Notes under the pieces: model-generated
Database searches by the model: none
The model's input: the letters and a program-made list of their open reading frames with translations, nothing else
What the model was told of the DNA's origin: nothing
Assembly: GCF_900111455.1 (NCBI RefSeq)
Contig: NZ_FOIE01000001.1
Coordinates: 756,376-820,375 of the forward strand
Direction of reading: 5' to 3'
Source of the DNA: Geodermatophilus poikilotrophus
GTDB taxonomy: Bacteria > Actinomycetota > Actinomycetes > Mycobacteriales > Geodermatophilaceae
Length of the DNA stretch: 64,000 bases
Program-made: the position numbers and the translations under genes
Shown: in pieces, positions 47,680-58,373 of the stretch
How the letters are laid out: every line of letters begins with the position of its first letter
Position numbering within the stretch: position 1 is the first letter of the stretch

Positions 47680-48495
47680 TCAGCCGAGCATGGCCAGCCG
47701 CAGCCCCCCGGCCTCGGCCCGGACCCGCTCCACGACCAGGTCCAGCGCGTCCTCGGTGAGCAACCCGCCGCAGAGCCGGCCGACGGGCACGGGGACGTGC
47801 GACCGCGAGGACAGCCGCGCGGCCACCTCGAACGCGACCCGCAACAGCGCCCCGTCCGGGGCGGTCAGGTCGTCGAGGGAGTACAGCGCGGCGACCATCC
47901 GCCGGGGGAAGCCCCAGTGCTCGAGGGCGACGGCCGTCAGGCGCTGGGCGTGGATGCCGTAGCGCCGCTCCTCCGCCAGCCGCCGGCTGGGCAGGTCCGG
48001 CTCCTCGGCGACGAGCTCGGCATAGCCCTCCGGGTCGTTGTGGTGCAGCAGCGCGCTGCCTAGCTGCGCCAGCATGCCCAGGCACAGCGCGTCCGGCGGA
48101 CGCTCGCCGAACCGGGGCGCCAGCATTGTCGCGGCCTGCGCCAGGTGGGTGCTGGTGAGCCAGAAGTCCTCCGGCAGCCGCGACTCGTCGTCGAGGTCGG
48201 TCAGCGCCACCGTGGCCATCGTCCGCACGGTCATGAAGCCGACGACCGCGATCGCGAACTGCAGCGAGCTGACCCGCCCGCTCATGCCGAAGTAGGCGGA
48301 GTTGGCCAGCTTCGTGACCCGCCCGGCCAGGGGCAGGTCCCCGGCCAGGATCGCCGCCAGCTCCTTGGCGCTGGTGTCGTCCGCGCTCGCCCGGGCCACG
48401 ATCTGCGCGGCGACCGGCTTCTGCGCGGCCATCGTGTCGATGCTCTCGAGGATGCGCTGCACGTCCAGCGGTGCGGGGACGATCGCGGTGGTCAC
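47680..48495 (-). CDS. HDOD domain protein
   Basis: A 271-residue HDOD protein, an HD-like fold without the catalytic HD pair. VARASADDTSAKELAAILAG, LAGRVTKLANSAYFGMSGRVSSL and FAIAVVGFMTVRTMATVAL are the conserved blocks. Such proteins act in signalling with c-di-GMP systems; here the GTG overlaps the GGDEF-EAL stop by 4 bp, so they are made together. Confidence 0.88.
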   Translation of the reverse strand: MTTAIVPAPLDVQRILESIDTMAAQKPVAAQIVARASADDTSAKELAAILAGDLPLAGRVTKLANSAYFGMSGRVSSLQFAIAVVGFMTVRTMATVALTDLDDESRLPEDFWLTSTHLAQAATMLAPRFGERPPDALCLGMLAQLGSALLHHNDPEGYAELVAEEPDLPSRRLAEERRYGIHAQRLTAVALEHWGFPRRMVAALYSLDDLTAPDGALLRVAFEVAARLSSRSHVPVPVGRLCGGLLTEDALDLVVERVRAEAGGLRLAMLG

Positions 48496-50561
48496 GGGGC
48501 GAGCTCCTGTCGGGAGGCGAACCAGGTGGTGCACTCGGCGCCGGTCATGGGCAGGCCCAGGCCGAAGCCCTGCAGGTAGGTCACGCCCAGCCCGGTGAGC
48601 TCGGCGGCCTGCTCCGGCGTCTCGACGCCCTCCGCGACCGTCGACAGGCCGAGGGTCCGGGCCAGCCCGATGACCGCGGAGGCGATCTCGTTGTGGCCGG
48701 CCGTGAGCTCGGCGACGAACGACCGGTCCACCTTGAGGCTGTCGACCGGCAGGTGCCGCAGGTAGGCCAGGGAGGAGTAGCCGGTGCCGAAGTCGTCGAT
48801 CGCGAGGTGCAGCCCGAGGTCCCGCAGGGCCTGCAGGATGTCGCGGGCGGCGGCGGGATCGGTCATGAGCGCCGACTCGGTGAGCTCCATGGCCAGCCGG
48901 TGGGGGGCCAGCCCGTGCCGGTCCAGCGCGGCCTGCACCTGCGCGGGCAGCGACGGGTCCAGTTGCAGCGCCGAGACGTTGACCTGGGCGTGCGACGGGG
49001 CCGCGGCGCCCAGCTCCCGGGTCCACTCGGCCAGCTGCCGGCAGGTCTCGTCGAGCACCAGCAGGCCGAGCCCGTCGATGAGCCCGCTCTGCTCGGCCAG
49101 CGGGACGAACACCTCGGGGCTCACCGGGCCCCGCTCGGCGTGCCGCCACCGGGCCAAGGCCTCGACGCCGACCGCCGCGCCGTCGCCGGCCCGGAAGATG
49201 GGCTGGTAGGCGACCGTGAGGGACCGCTGCTCGATCGCGTCGCGCAGGTCGGCGACCAGCCGGAGCCGGTCGCGCGCGGCCTCGCGACCGCTCTCGTCGA
49301 GCAGGGCGACCCGCCCCTTGCCGCCGGCCTTGGCCTGGTACAGCGCGATGTCGCAGTCGCGGATCAGCTCGTTGGCGTCGGCGTGCTCGGCGGTCTGGAC
49401 GGTCACGCCGACGCTGACGTGCGGCCGGACGTCCACGCCGCCCAGCCGGACCGGCCGGCACAGCGTCGCGATGACGCGCTGCGCGAGGCCCACGGCACCG
49501 TCCTCGGTCAGCCCCTCGCAGACCACCACGAACTCGTCCCCGCCGAACCGTGCGACGAGGTCACCGGGGCGCACCGTGCGGCGCAGCCGGCCGGCGAGCT
49601 CGACGAGCAGCGTGTCCCCCGCGGTGTGACCCAGGGAGTCGTTGACCAGCTTGAAGTCGTCGACGTCGAGGAACAGGCACGACAGCCCGCTGCGCCCGGC
49701 GGTGAAGCGCTCCTCCACCCAGTGGTTGAGCAGGGTCCGGTTGGGCAGCCCGGTCAACGGGTCGTGGGTGGCCTGGTGGGCCAGGCGGGCCTCGAAGGCC
49801 AACCGATCGGTGATGTCCTCCAGGGTCCCCACGAAACCGGCACCTGCGCCCGGCGTGAGCAGCGGCGAGAGCCGCAGCACCGCCGTGCGCACCTCGTGCC
49901 CGGCGAGCACGAGCCGGACCCGCACCTGCCCCTCGTCGCCGTCGAGGACAGCGGCCACCTGGTCGACCACCGCGTCGACGTCGTCGGGGTGCAGCACGGC
50001 GAGCCAGCCGGTCCCCAGCAGCTGCTCGGCGCGCAGCCCGACGAGGTCGCACAGGGCCTCGTTGACGTGGGCCAGCCGCATCCCCTGCTCGGAGAGCAGC
50101 ATGGGCACCGGCGACCGTTCGGTGATCGTCGCGAAGCGCCGCTCGTGCGCGTCGGCCGTCGCGCGCAGCGCCCGTTCCAGCTCGTTGGCCGTGGCGATGA
50201 TCCGGACCATCCACCGCCGGCCGCTCGGTTCGGGCATGGCGACCAGCACGCACTCGACCGCCGCGCCGGTCGCCGTCCGGACCGGGACGGTGACCTGGGC
50301 GGTGCGCTCCCGGAGGAGGAGGGCGAGTCCGCCGTCCCCCAGGTCGGGGAGCACGCCGGCGAGCGGCGACCGGCGGAGCTCGTCGAGCGGGTGGCCCAGC
50401 AGGTGCGCCGCGCTGTCGTTGCCCCAGCTGATGAGCGCCTCGCCGTCGACGTACTCGACCACCAGGAGGGCCGTCGCGTCGCCGACCGTGGCGCTGTAGA
50501 AGATCGATGCGCTGACCTCGGTCGGCAGGCGGCCGACACGCGACTCCGCCGTCTCGCTCAC
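48492..50561 (-). CDS. PAS-PAS-GGDEF-EAL c-di-GMP enzyme (both domains intact)
   Basis: A 689-residue bifunctional protein. A PAS-like region covers 15-125, a PAS domain 145-255 ([20 protein letters not shown]), GGDEF 262-425 and EAL 440-685. The cyclase motif FGGDEF (340-344) is complete, with an RPGD inhibitory site just before it. The phosphodiesterase has VEALARW (467-469), a [18 protein letters not shown] and AEGVE. It could both make and break c-di-GMP. No membrane segment. GTG 50561 follows GGGGAGGG. Confidence 0.9.
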   Translation of the reverse strand: MSETAESRVGRLPTEVSASIFYSATVGDATALLVVEYVDGEALISWGNDSAAHLLGHPLDELRRSPLAGVLPDLGDGGLALLLRERTAQVTVPVRTATGAAVECVLVAMPEPSGRRWMVRIIATANELERALRATADAHERRFATITERSPVPMLLSEQGMRLAHVNEALCDLVGLRAEQLLGTGWLAVLHPDDVDAVVDQVAAVLDGDEGQVRVRLVLAGHEVRTAVLRLSPLLTPGAGAGFVGTLEDITDRLAFEARLAHQATHDPLTGLPNRTLLNHWVEERFTAGRSGLSCLFLDVDDFKLVNDSLGHTAGDTLLVELAGRLRRTVRPGDLVARFGGDEFVVVCEGLTEDGAVGLAQRVIATLCRPVRLGGVDVRPHVSVGVTVQTAEHADANELIRDCDIALYQAKAGGKGRVALLDESGREAARDRLRLVADLRDAIEQRSLTVAYQPIFRAGDGAAVGVEALARWRHAERGPVSPEVFVPLAEQSGLIDGLGLLVLDETCRQLAEWTRELGAAAPSHAQVNVSALQLDPSLPAQVQAALDRHGLAPHRLAMELTESALMTDPAAARDILQALRDLGLHLAIDDFGTGYSSLAYLRHLPVDSLKVDRSFVAELTAGHNEIASAVIGLARTLGLSTVAEGVETPEQAAELTGLGVTYLQGFGLGLPMTGAECTTWFASRQELAP

Positions 50562-50725
50562 ATGCCCTCCCCGGGTGCCGCTCTGCAGCTGCGCCGTCTG
50601 GCGCACACCAGGGTCGTCGGCCGACGGCGCCGCGCCCTTGAGGGGACGGTGCGTGCCCTCCAACCTCGGGGTGAGGTGGCGGGCCGCGGCGCCGCTGCTC
50701 GCCGGGGGGACGGGGCAGCTGACGG

Positions 50726-52789
50726 TCATCGGGTGCGGGCCGCGTACCAGGCGGCGGCGGCCTCGCCCGTCATCGGTCGGGCGAGGGCGAAGCCCTGCAG
50801 GTAGGCGGCCCCCAGGTCCGCGAGCTGCGCGGCCTGCTCGTCGGTCTCCACGCCTTCCGCCACGGTCGTCAGGTCGAGGCTGCGGGCCAGCGCGATGACC
50901 GCCGAGACGATCTGGGGGTGCCCGTCGGCGAGCTCGGCGACGAACGAGCGGTCCACCTTGAGCACGTCCACCGGCAGGTGGCGCAGGTAGGCCAGCGACG
51001 AGTAGCCGGTGCCGAAGTCGTCGATGGCCAGGGAGACGCCGAGGTCGCGCAGCCGGCCGAGCACCTCGCGGGCCGAGGACGGGTCCTCCATCAGAGCGGA
51101 CTCGGTGATCTCGATCTGCAGCCGCGACGGGTGCAGCCCGTGCCGCTCCAGGGCGGCGACCACGTGACCGTGGAGGTGGTCGTCGAGCTGCAGGGCCGAG
51201 ACGTTGACGTTGGCCCGCTGCGGGGCGGCAGCCCCCAGCACGCGGTCCCACTCGGCCAGCTGGCGGCAGGTCTCGTCGAGCACCAGCAGGCCGAGCACGC
51301 CGATCAGCCCGCCCTCCTCGGCCAGCGCGACGAACACCGCCGGGCTGACCGGGCCGCGCAGCGGGTGGTGCCAGCGGGCCAGCGACTCGACGGCCACCGG
51401 GGCGCGGTCGCCGGCGCGCAGGATCGGCTGGTAGAGCAGCGTGATCTCCCTGCCCTCGATCGCCTCGCGCAGCTCGGCGACCAGCCGCAGCTTGTCCCGC
51501 GCCCCGGCCCGGGCGCGCTCGTCCAGCACGCTGATCCGGCCCTTGCCGCCGGCCTTGGCCTGGCACACCGCGATGTCGCCGTCGCGGATCAGGTCCTCGG
51601 CCGTGCGGTGCCCGGTGGTCTGCACGGTGACGCCGACGCTGGCGTGCGGGCGGACGTCGACCCCGCCGAGGCGCACCGACTGCGCCAGCGCCGCGCCGAT
51701 CCGCTCGGCCAGGGTCACCGCGGCGCCCTCGTCGAGGTCCTCGCCGATGACGACGAACCCGTCGCCGCCGGAGCGTGCCACCAGGTCACCGGGGCGAACC
51801 GTGGCACGCAGCCGGGTGACGACCTCCACGAGCAGCTCGTCGCCGGCGGCGTGGCCGAGGGACTCGTTGACGACGGTGAGGTCGTCCAGGTCGAGGGAGA
51901 TGACGGCCAGGCCGCCGGCGCCGGGGCGGAAGCGCTCGGCCACGTGCTCGGCGAGCAGGGTGCGGTCGGGCAGCCCGGTGAGCGGGTCGTGGCGGGCCTG
52001 GTGCGCCAGCCGGGCCTCGACGGCCAGCCGGTCGGTGACGTCCTCGACGGTGCCGACGAAGCCCGCCCCGACGCCGGGGGTGAACAGCTGCGAGAGGCGC
52101 AGGACCGTCGTCCGCTCGGTGCCGTCGCCCCGGACGAGCCGGGCCCTGATCTCCCCGTCGCGCCCGCCGAGGACGGCGACGACCTGCTCGATGACGTCGT
52201 CGAGGTCGTCGGGGTGCACCGTGGCCATCCAGCCGGTGCCCAGCAGCTGCTCCGCGTGCAGGCCCACCAGGCTGCAGAAGGCGTCGTTGACGTGGGCCAG
52301 GCGCATGCCCTGCTCGGACAGGACCGTCGGCACCGGGGAGCGCTCCGTCAGCGTGGCCAGGCGCCGCTCGTGGATCTCGGCGGTGGCCTGCCGGACCCGC
52401 TCGGATCCGCTGTCGGCCGGGACCAGCTGCAGGGTCCACGTCCGCCCGCTCGGCGTCGGGGTGCACAGCACCACCACCTGCACGAGCGCACCGCTCGCGG
52501 TGCGCACGGACAGGTCCACCCGTGCGCTGCGCTCTCGGCGGAGCAGCAGCCCGACCTCCGCGCCGCGCAGCGACGGCACCAACGAGGCGACCGGCAGCGA
52601 CTGCAGGTCGGCCACCCCGTAGCCGAGCAGTCGCGTCGCGCCCTCGTTGCCCCAGGCGATCCGGGGCGTCCCGTCCACGACCTCGACCACCAGGAGCACG
52701 AGGCTGTCGCTCACCGCGGCTCCGTAGAAGACCGACGAGACGACCTCCGCCGGTACCAGCGGCTCAGCGGTCGCGGGCATCGCTGGCAC
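50726..52789 (-). CDS. PAS-PAS-GGDEF-EAL paralogue with altered GGDEF
   Basis: A 687-residue paralogue of the downstream gene, nearly collinear over its length. The cyclase motif is SGGDGF (341-345): the metal-binding Glu is Gly, so cyclase activity is probably lost, though the RPGD site remains. The EAL half reads VESLARW, still an E-x-L-x-R motif, with [16 protein letters not shown] and EGVE, so phosphodiesterase activity may persist. GTG 52789 follows GGGAGGGGG. A 164-bp gap separates it from the intact copy. Confidence 0.88.
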   Translation of the reverse strand: MPAMPATAEPLVPAEVVSSVFYGAAVSDSLVLLVVEVVDGTPRIAWGNEGATRLLGYGVADLQSLPVASLVPSLRGAEVGLLLRRERSARVDLSVRTASGALVQVVVLCTPTPSGRTWTLQLVPADSGSERVRQATAEIHERRLATLTERSPVPTVLSEQGMRLAHVNDAFCSLVGLHAEQLLGTGWMATVHPDDLDDVIEQVVAVLGGRDGEIRARLVRGDGTERTTVLRLSQLFTPGVGAGFVGTVEDVTDRLAVEARLAHQARHDPLTGLPDRTLLAEHVAERFRPGAGGLAVISLDLDDLTVVNESLGHAAGDELLVEVVTRLRATVRPGDLVARSGGDGFVVIGEDLDEGAAVTLAERIGAALAQSVRLGGVDVRPHASVGVTVQTTGHRTAEDLIRDGDIAVCQAKAGGKGRISVLDERARAGARDKLRLVAELREAIEGREITLLYQPILRAGDRAPVAVESLARWHHPLRGPVSPAVFVALAEEGGLIGVLGLLVLDETCRQLAEWDRVLGAAAPQRANVNVSALQLDDHLHGHVVAALERHGLHPSRLQIEITESALMEDPSSAREVLGRLRDLGVSLAIDDFGTGYSSLAYLRHLPVDVLKVDRSFVAELADGHPQIVSAVIALARSLDLTTVAEGVETDEQAAQLADLGAAYLQGFALARPMTGEAAAAWYAARTR

Positions 52790-53131
52790 GCGTCCCCCTC
52801 CCGATCGGCGGCGACCGGCATCCGTGCCTCTCGTCCGCCCGCAGAGGAGTACGACAGCCGGGCGTGCGCCCACCAGCCGGGAACGGCGTCCCTCACCCTC
52901 CCGGGGTGGAGCCGCCGGCCCTCAGGCGCGCGCGGACCGGTCGGGGCCCTCGCTGCGGAGGGTGACGCAGCCCACTCACGGAGGGGCCCGGTGGTTCGGC
53001 ATGATCTCCCCGGCTGCGCCACCAGTGCACGCCGTCCCGGATCGCCCGCCCACTGGCGTGCCCCACCGCTGTACCGGACCGCACCGTCACCGGAGACGGG
53101 CGGCGACCGACCCGTGCAGGAGGAACCGGAC
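52790..53131. other. Intergenic region between divergent signalling and pnt genes
   Basis: 342 bases without a gene. It must hold the divergent promoters of the GGDEF-EAL gene and pntA. An AGGAGG at 53118-53123 serves pntA. No clear palindrome, repeat or small gene was seen; reading frames here are Arg/Pro-rich shadows. Confidence 0.5.
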
Positions 53132-54673
53132 GTGCTCATCGGAGTACCTCGGGAGACCCGCCCCGGCGAGACGCGTGTGGCGGCGACGCCGACCACCGTG
53201 CGCCAGCTGACCGCGCTGGGGCACGACGTGCTGGTGGAGACCGGGGCCGGAGCGGCCGCGAGCTTCCCCGACGACGGCTACCGCGAGGCCGGCGCCCGGG
53301 TGGGGACCGCCGACCAGGCGTGGGGCGCCGACGTCGTCCTGCACGTGGCGAAGCCGACCGTCGAGGAGGTCGGCCGGCTGCGGGACGGCGCGGTGCTGGT
53401 CAGCACGCTGGCCCCCGCGCTCGACCCCGACCTGCTCGCGACGCTGGCCTCCCGGCCGATCACCGCCCTGGCGATGGACGCCGTCCCGCGGATCAGCCGG
53501 GCCCAGTCCCTGGACGTGCTCAGCTCGATGGCCAACATCGCCGGCTACCGGGCGGTCATCGAGGCCGCGCACGCCTTCGGCCGCTCCTTCACCGGACAGG
53601 TGACCGCAGCCGGCAAGGTGCCCCCGGCGACGGTCCTGGTCGTCGGCGCGGGCGTCGCGGGGCTGGCCGCCATCGGCGCGGCCAGCAGCCTGGGCGCGGT
53701 CGTGCGGGCCACCGACGTCCGGCCCGAGGTCGCCGAGCAGATCGCCTCCATGGGCGGCCAGTACGTCGGGGTGCCGGCCGACGAGGAGCACAGCGGCGGC
53801 GGCACCGGGTACGCGAGCGTCACCTCCGCCGACTACGACCGGCGGGCCGCGGCGATGTACGCCGAGCAGGCCCGCGAAGTCGACATCGTCATCACCACCG
53901 CGCTGATCCCCGGCCGGCCGGCGCCGCGGCTGATCACCGAGGAGATGGTCGCCGCCATGCGGCCGGGCAGCGTGGTGGTCGACATGGCTGCCGCACAGGG
54001 CGGCAACGTGGCCGGCTCGGTGCCCGACGAGCTCGTCGTCACCCCGAACGGCGTGACGATCATCGGCTACACCGACCTGCCCGGCCGGCTGCCCGGCCAG
54101 GCCTCGCAGCTGTTCGGCACCAACCTGGTCAACCTGGTCAAACTGCTGACCCCCGGCAAGGACGGGCGGCTGGTGCTCGACCTCGACGACGTCGTCCAGC
54201 GCTCGATGACGGTGGTGCGGGAGGGCGAGCTGCTGTGGCCACCGCCGCCGGTCCAGGTGTCCGCGGCCCCGGCTGCCGCGCCGGTCCCCCGCCCGGCCGC
54301 GCCCGTCGCCGTACCGAAGCCGCCGCGCTCCCCCGCCCGCACCGCCGGCGTGGTCGGCGGCGCCGCGCTGGTGCTGTTCCTGGCCGCCGCGTTCTCGCCG
54401 AACCAGCTGATCGGGAACCTGACGGTGTTCGCGCTGGCGGTGGTCGTCGGCTTCTACGTGATCGGCAACGTGCACCACGCGCTGCACACGCCGCTGATGA
54501 GCGTCACCAACGCGATCTCCGGGATCATCGTGGTGGGCGCCCTGCTGCAGATCGGCCACACCAGCGCCCTGGTCACCGTGCTGGCCACGGTCGCCGTCCT
54601 GGTCGCCAGCATCAACGTCTTCGGCGGCTTCGCCGTGACCCGCCGCATGCTCGGCATGTTCACGAGGAGCTGA
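53132..54673 (+). CDS. pntA: NAD(P) transhydrogenase alpha subunit (fused form)
   Basis: A 513-residue alpha subunit of the proton-translocating transhydrogenase. Residues 1-375 form the NAD(H)-binding domain I ([56 protein letters not shown]). An Ala/Pro linker follows, then four membrane helices at the C-terminus ([20 protein letters not shown] onward). Many gram-positives split this into two genes; here it is one, as in E. coli. GTG 53132 with AGGAGG eight bases before. pntB follows after 1 bp. Confidence 0.94.
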   Translation: MLIGVPRETRPGETRVAATPTTVRQLTALGHDVLVETGAGAAASFPDDGYREAGARVGTADQAWGADVVLHVAKPTVEEVGRLRDGAVLVSTLAPALDPDLLATLASRPITALAMDAVPRISRAQSLDVLSSMANIAGYRAVIEAAHAFGRSFTGQVTAAGKVPPATVLVVGAGVAGLAAIGAASSLGAVVRATDVRPEVAEQIASMGGQYVGVPADEEHSGGGTGYASVTSADYDRRAAAMYAEQAREVDIVITTALIPGRPAPRLITEEMVAAMRPGSVVVDMAAAQGGNVAGSVPDELVVTPNGVTIIGYTDLPGRLPGQASQLFGTNLVNLVKLLTPGKDGRLVLDLDDVVQRSMTVVREGELLWPPPPVQVSAAPAAAPVPRPAAPVAVPKPPRSPARTAGVVGGAALVLFLAAAFSPNQLIGNLTVFALAVVVGFYVIGNVHHALHTPLMSVTNAISGIIVVGALLQIGHTSALVTVLATVAVLVASINVFGGFAVTRRMLGMFTRS

Positions 54674-54674
54674 C

Positions 54675-56081
54675 ATGACCGCCGTCTCCGCCGCCGCCGC
54701 GGCCTACATCGTCTCCGGCCTGCTCTTCGTCCTCAGCCTCGCCGGCCTGTCCCGGCACGAGACGGCGCGGGCCGGTAACGGGTACGGCATCGCCGGCATG
54801 GCGATCGCGCTGGCGGCCACCATCGGGCTGGCCGCCCGCAGCACCGAGGCCGCCGCCGTCGGGCTGATCGTCGTCGCGATGGCCGCGGGTGCGGCCATCG
54901 GGCTGTGGCGGGCCCGCCGGGTCGCGATGACCGGCATGCCCGAGCTGATCGCCCTGCTGCACAGCTTCGTCGGCCTGGCCGCCGTCCTGGTCGGGTGGAA
55001 CGGCTACCTGTCGGTCGAGGCGGACGCCGGGGAGCAGACCGAGGTGCCGGCCGACCTGCTGGGCATCCACTCCGCCGAGGTGGTCATCGGGGTGTTCATC
55101 GGCGCGGTCACCCTCACCGGCTCGATCGTCGCGTTCCTCAAGCTCTCGGCGCGGATCAGGAGCAACCCGCTGATGCTGCCCGGACGCAACTGGCTCAACC
55201 TGGGCGCACTGGTCGCCTTCGCCGTGCTGACCGTCGCCTTCGTCCTCTCCCCCGGTCTGGGCCTGCTGACCGCCGTCACGGTGCTGGCGCTCGCGCTGGG
55301 CTGGCACCTGGTCGCCTCGATCGGCGGCGGCGACATGCCGGTCGTCGTCTCGATGCTCAACAGCTACTCGGGCTGGGCGGCCGCGGCGTCGGGCTTCCTG
55401 CTCGACAACGACCTGCTGATCATCACCGGCGCGCTGGTCGGCTCCTCGGGTGCCTACCTCAGCTACATCATGTGCCGGGCGATGAACCGGTCGTTCCTCT
55501 CGGTCATCGCCGGCGGCTTCGGCAACGAGGGCAGCACGGCCTCCGGCACGGAGGACGGCGAGCACACCGAGGTCACCGCCGAGGAGGTCGCCGAGCTGCT
55601 GCGCGAGGCCCAGTCGGTGGTCATCACGCCGGGCTACGGGATGGCGGTGGCACACGCCCAGTACCCGGTCGCCGAGCTGACCCGCCAGCTGACCGAGCGC
55701 GGGGTCGACGTCCGCTTCGGCATCCACCCGGTCGCCGGCCGGCTGCCCGGGCACATGAACGTGCTGCTGGCCGAGGCCAAGGTGCCCTACGACATCGTCC
55801 TGGAGATGGACGAGGTCAACGACGACCTCGCCAAGACCGACGTGGTGCTGGTCATCGGCGCCAACGACACGGTCAACCCGGCCGCCCTGGAGGACCCGGG
55901 CAGCCCGATCGCCGGCATGCCGGTGCTGCAGGTCTGGGAGGCCGAGCACGTCGTCGTCTTCAAGCGGTCGATGAGCACCGGGTACGCCGGCGTCCAGAAC
56001 CCGCTGTTCTTCCGGGAGAACACCCGGATGCTCTTCGGTGACGCCCGCGAGCGGGTGGAGGACATCCTCAAGGCGCTCTGA
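54675..56081 (+). CDS. pntB: NAD(P) transhydrogenase beta subunit
   Basis: A 468-residue subunit: about eight membrane helices up to residue 265 ([60 protein letters not shown]), then the NADP-binding domain III with [37 protein letters not shown] and [13 protein letters not shown]. With PntA it uses the proton gradient to make NADPH from NADH in the cytoplasmic membrane. Confidence 0.95.
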   Translation: MTAVSAAAAAYIVSGLLFVLSLAGLSRHETARAGNGYGIAGMAIALAATIGLAARSTEAAAVGLIVVAMAAGAAIGLWRARRVAMTGMPELIALLHSFVGLAAVLVGWNGYLSVEADAGEQTEVPADLLGIHSAEVVIGVFIGAVTLTGSIVAFLKLSARIRSNPLMLPGRNWLNLGALVAFAVLTVAFVLSPGLGLLTAVTVLALALGWHLVASIGGGDMPVVVSMLNSYSGWAAAASGFLLDNDLLIITGALVGSSGAYLSYIMCRAMNRSFLSVIAGGFGNEGSTASGTEDGEHTEVTAEEVAELLREAQSVVITPGYGMAVAHAQYPVAELTRQLTERGVDVRFGIHPVAGRLPGHMNVLLAEAKVPYDIVLEMDEVNDDLAKTDVVLVIGANDTVNPAALEDPGSPIAGMPVLQVWEAEHVVVFKRSMSTGYAGVQNPLFFRENTRMLFGDARERVEDILKAL

Positions 56082-56119
56082 CGGTTGCGGGGGCGGCCGC
56101 GGTCCCCGACGGTGAGGGG

Positions 56120-56572
56120 GTGGACCCCTTCCGCGGGCTGGGCCTCCCCCGCATCCCCGGCCTGTCCGAGCTGGTCGACGTCCTGCAGAAGCAGACCGAG
56201 GCGATGGCCCAGCTGCCGCGGACGCTGGCCGACCTCAACAGCGCCGTCCGGGAGCTGATCACGGCCACGCGGGTGGCCACCGAGACCATCGCGTCGGCGC
56301 AGCGGACCGCCGAGCGCCTCGAGGGCCTGGTCGACGAGCTGGAGGAACCGGTGCGGGCGCTGCGACCCGGGCTCGAGCGGGTCGGCCGGGTGCTCGACGA
56401 CCCGGTGGTCGACACCCTGCCCGACACGCTGCGCACCGTCTCCGACGACCTCCTCCCGCTGGTGCACGGGCTGCGCCAGGCCACCGACCGCGTCGGCACG
56501 GTCGCCGGCTTCCTGCGCCGCCGTGCGCCCGGGACCCCGGGCCGCCCCGACGGGAACGCGCCCCCGGCCTGA
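56120..56572 (+). CDS. Small coiled-coil protein
   Basis: 150 residues beginning with FRGLGLPRIPGLSELVDVLQ, then long amphipathic helices (VRELITATRVATETIASAQRT, RLEGLVDELEEPVRALRPGL). It resembles, in outline and in its LPxxP start, the gene at 58759; both may be phasin-like or scaffold proteins, which is a guess. GTG 56120. Confidence 0.6.
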   Translation: MDPFRGLGLPRIPGLSELVDVLQKQTEAMAQLPRTLADLNSAVRELITATRVATETIASAQRTAERLEGLVDELEEPVRALRPGLERVGRVLDDPVVDTLPDTLRTVSDDLLPLVHGLRQATDRVGTVAGFLRRRAPGTPGRPDGNAPPA

Positions 56573-56693
56573 CCGTCCGCCGGTGGTCCTCCCCCGGCCG
56601 GCGACGCGCACCGGGACGGCGGAGGTGACGGCGGGCTGCCCGCGGGGCCACGTGGCCTCGCGGCAGCACACCGGCGCGTATGGGGCGGGGGTG

Positions 56694-57245
56694 TCAGCCG
56701 CCGGCCCGCTGGAGCAGGAAGGCGAACGGGTCGCGCAGGCCCCGCATGTCCATCAGCCCGAGCAGCAGGTCCGGGCCGACCCGGCGGAAGACGTCGACCA
56801 CCGGCAGCCGGTCGTAGAGCAGCGCCGCGGTGGGCACGCCACGGTGCACGACCGGTCGCAGCCGGGCGGTGGGCCGGCGGGTGGTCAGCAGCGGCCGGGC
56901 GACGAGGAAGGCCAGCCGCGCCGGGGCGCTGCGGGCCAGGCCGGGTGCGCGGCGCAGCAGGGCCAGCGGCGCCGGCGCCGGGTCGATCGGCCGGGGTCGG
57001 CCCGCCCGGTCGGGGAAGAGCAGCGGGTGCACGGTGTCGGGGTCGACCACCTCCTTGCCCCACCAGCGGTGCGCGGTCAGCAGCCCGTCCAGCGGCGAGC
57101 CGGTGGGCAGCTCGGCACCCCGCCAGCGGCCGGTCAGCTCCTCGACCGCCACGCCCGGCAGCCGGTCGGCGAAGGCGAGGACGTCGGTCGGTGCGGCCCC
57201 GCCGCGGTGCCGCTCGACCCAGCGGGCGGCGTCCTCGGCGCTCAC
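56694..57245 (-). CDS. GXWXG/DUF4334 protein
   Basis: 183 residues with the two-part GXWXG plus DUF4334 layout. [21 protein letters not shown] holds the G-x-W-x-G strip, followed by [19 protein letters not shown]. The second half has [24 protein letters not shown] and [18 protein letters not shown], typical of DUF4334. Function unknown. GTG 57245 overlaps the preceding gene by 4 bp. Confidence 0.8.
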   Translation of the reverse strand: MSAEDAARWVERHRGGAAPTDVLAFADRLPGVAVEELTGRWRGAELPTGSPLDGLLTAHRWWGKEVVDPDTVHPLLFPDRAGRPRPIDPAPAPLALLRRAPGLARSAPARLAFLVARPLLTTRRPTARLRPVVHRGVPTAALLYDRLPVVDVFRRVGPDLLLGLMDMRGLRDPFAFLLQRAGG

Positions 57246-58093
57246 CGCGCGCCCCAGTGCCGCGGGTGCTCGAGCCCGGCGGGCAGCGAGGTCGCGGCGT
57301 CGCCGCGGGCGCCGGCCACCTGCCGCCGGGTGAGGAACAGGGCGCCGGAGAGGTCGGCGCCGCGCACGTCCGCGCCCCGCAGGTCGGCGCCGAGCAGGTC
57401 GGTCAGCTGCAGGTCGGCTCCGCGCAGGTCCGCGCCGATGAGGAGGGCTCCGCGCAGGCCCACCCCCCGCAGGTCCACGCGCCGCAGGTCGGCGCCCACC
57501 AGGTCGGCGTTGCGCTGGTCGACCCGGCGGCGGGGCCCTGCGGAGGGCCGGCTGCGGACGCCGGCCCGCGCCAGCTCGCTGACCGACAGCAGCAGCGCGC
57601 CGGCCTCCGCCTGCAGGAGCCCGGTGTCCACGGCGGCGAGTTCCCCGGCGTCCGCGGCGGTGAGCCGCTCGACGCGCCCGCGCGCGGCGGCCAGCTCGCG
57701 GTGCAGCGGTGCCGCCGCCGGGAGAGCCAGCGCCTCGGTCAGGTACCACAGCAGCTCGTGCAGCAGCCGCTGGACGCCGAAGGCCGCGAACACCGCCGCC
57801 GCCCGCTCCGGGGAGTCCCGCCAGTGCGGGGCGCCGGCGAAGGTCACCTGCACCGTCTGCTGCCCCGCGCCGAAGCAGTCGAAGACCGTGCAGCCGGGGA
57901 AGCCGCGCTCGCGCAGGTCGGCGTGGATGCCGCAGCGGTCGTCGTCCCGCAGGTTCGGGCAGGCGTGCCCCGCCGGCTTGTCGATCGCGAAGTCGGCCGA
58001 GGCGGCGAACGCGGGAGCCACGCAGCACAGCCCGGCGCAGCGGGTGCAGTCCGCGCGCAACCGGGCGCGGGCCTCGGCGGCGGCGTCGGGCAC
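57242..58093 (-). CDS. YkgJ-like cysteine cluster fused to pentapeptide repeats
   Basis: 283 residues. The first 75 carry a zinc/iron-chelating cluster ([12 protein letters not shown], then [16 protein letters not shown], then [15 protein letters not shown]) like YkgJ proteins. A helical middle follows. Residues about 195-260 are pentapeptide repeats of the A(D/N)LxG type ([37 protein letters not shown]), forming a right-handed beta helix. Function unknown; co-translated with the DUF4334 gene. Confidence 0.82.
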   Translation of the reverse strand: MPDAAAEARARLRADCTRCAGLCCVAPAFAASADFAIDKPAGHACPNLRDDDRCGIHADLRERGFPGCTVFDCFGAGQQTVQVTFAGAPHWRDSPERAAAVFAAFGVQRLLHELLWYLTEALALPAAAPLHRELAAARGRVERLTAADAGELAAVDTGLLQAEAGALLLSVSELARAGVRSRPSAGPRRRVDQRNADLVGADLRRVDLRGVGLRGALLIGADLRGADLQLTDLLGADLRGADVRGADLSGALFLTRRQVAGARGDAATSLPAGLEHPRHWGAR

Positions 58094-58115
58094 GGCCCTC
58101 CCCTCGCAGGATCGG

Positions 58116-58325
58116 TCAGGTGGTCGGGCGCTCCAGCGTCACGAGCACGCCCTCGACACCGCCCGGGCCGATCCGGCCCTTCACCTCGACCGAGGTGATG
58201 GCCTTGAGCTGCCAGCCCTCGCGGGCGTGCTGGTTGAGCACCTTCTCCAGCTTGTCACCCGACATCTTCCCGCCGATCAGCCCCTCGCGGAGCTCGACCA
58301 CCCGGTACTCGTAGCGCTGCGCCAC
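58116..58325 (-). CDS. DUF4177 protein
   Basis: 69 residues: [20 protein letters not shown], then [20 protein letters not shown] and a closing beta strand. This beta-alpha-beta layout with EGWQL is the DUF4177 signature. Function unknown. GTG 58325 follows GAGGAGGAC. Confidence 0.8.
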   Translation of the reverse strand: MAQRYEYRVVELREGLIGGKMSGDKLEKVLNQHAREGWQLKAITSVEVKGRIGPGGVEGVLVTLERPTT

Positions 58326-58373
58326 GGCGTCCTCCTCGCGTCGGTGTCCCGGCCGTGCCGCGATGATGCCCCC

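Noticed and set aside
50562-51566. Upstream in-frame extension of the GGDEF-EAL gene at 48492
   Set aside because: It lies out of phase inside the paralogous GGDEF-EAL gene and reads as Arg/Ala-rich shadow; GTG 50561 has a ribosome site.
50726-52789. Calling the EAL domain of the second paralogue inactive because it reads ESL
   Set aside because: The family consensus is E-x-L-x-R, which is kept, along with DDFG, K and EGVE; only the GGDEF half is clearly altered.
53132-54673. Alanine dehydrogenase as the identity of the pntA product
   Set aside because: The N-terminal domain is related, but the four C-terminal membrane helices and the following pntB settle it as transhydrogenase.
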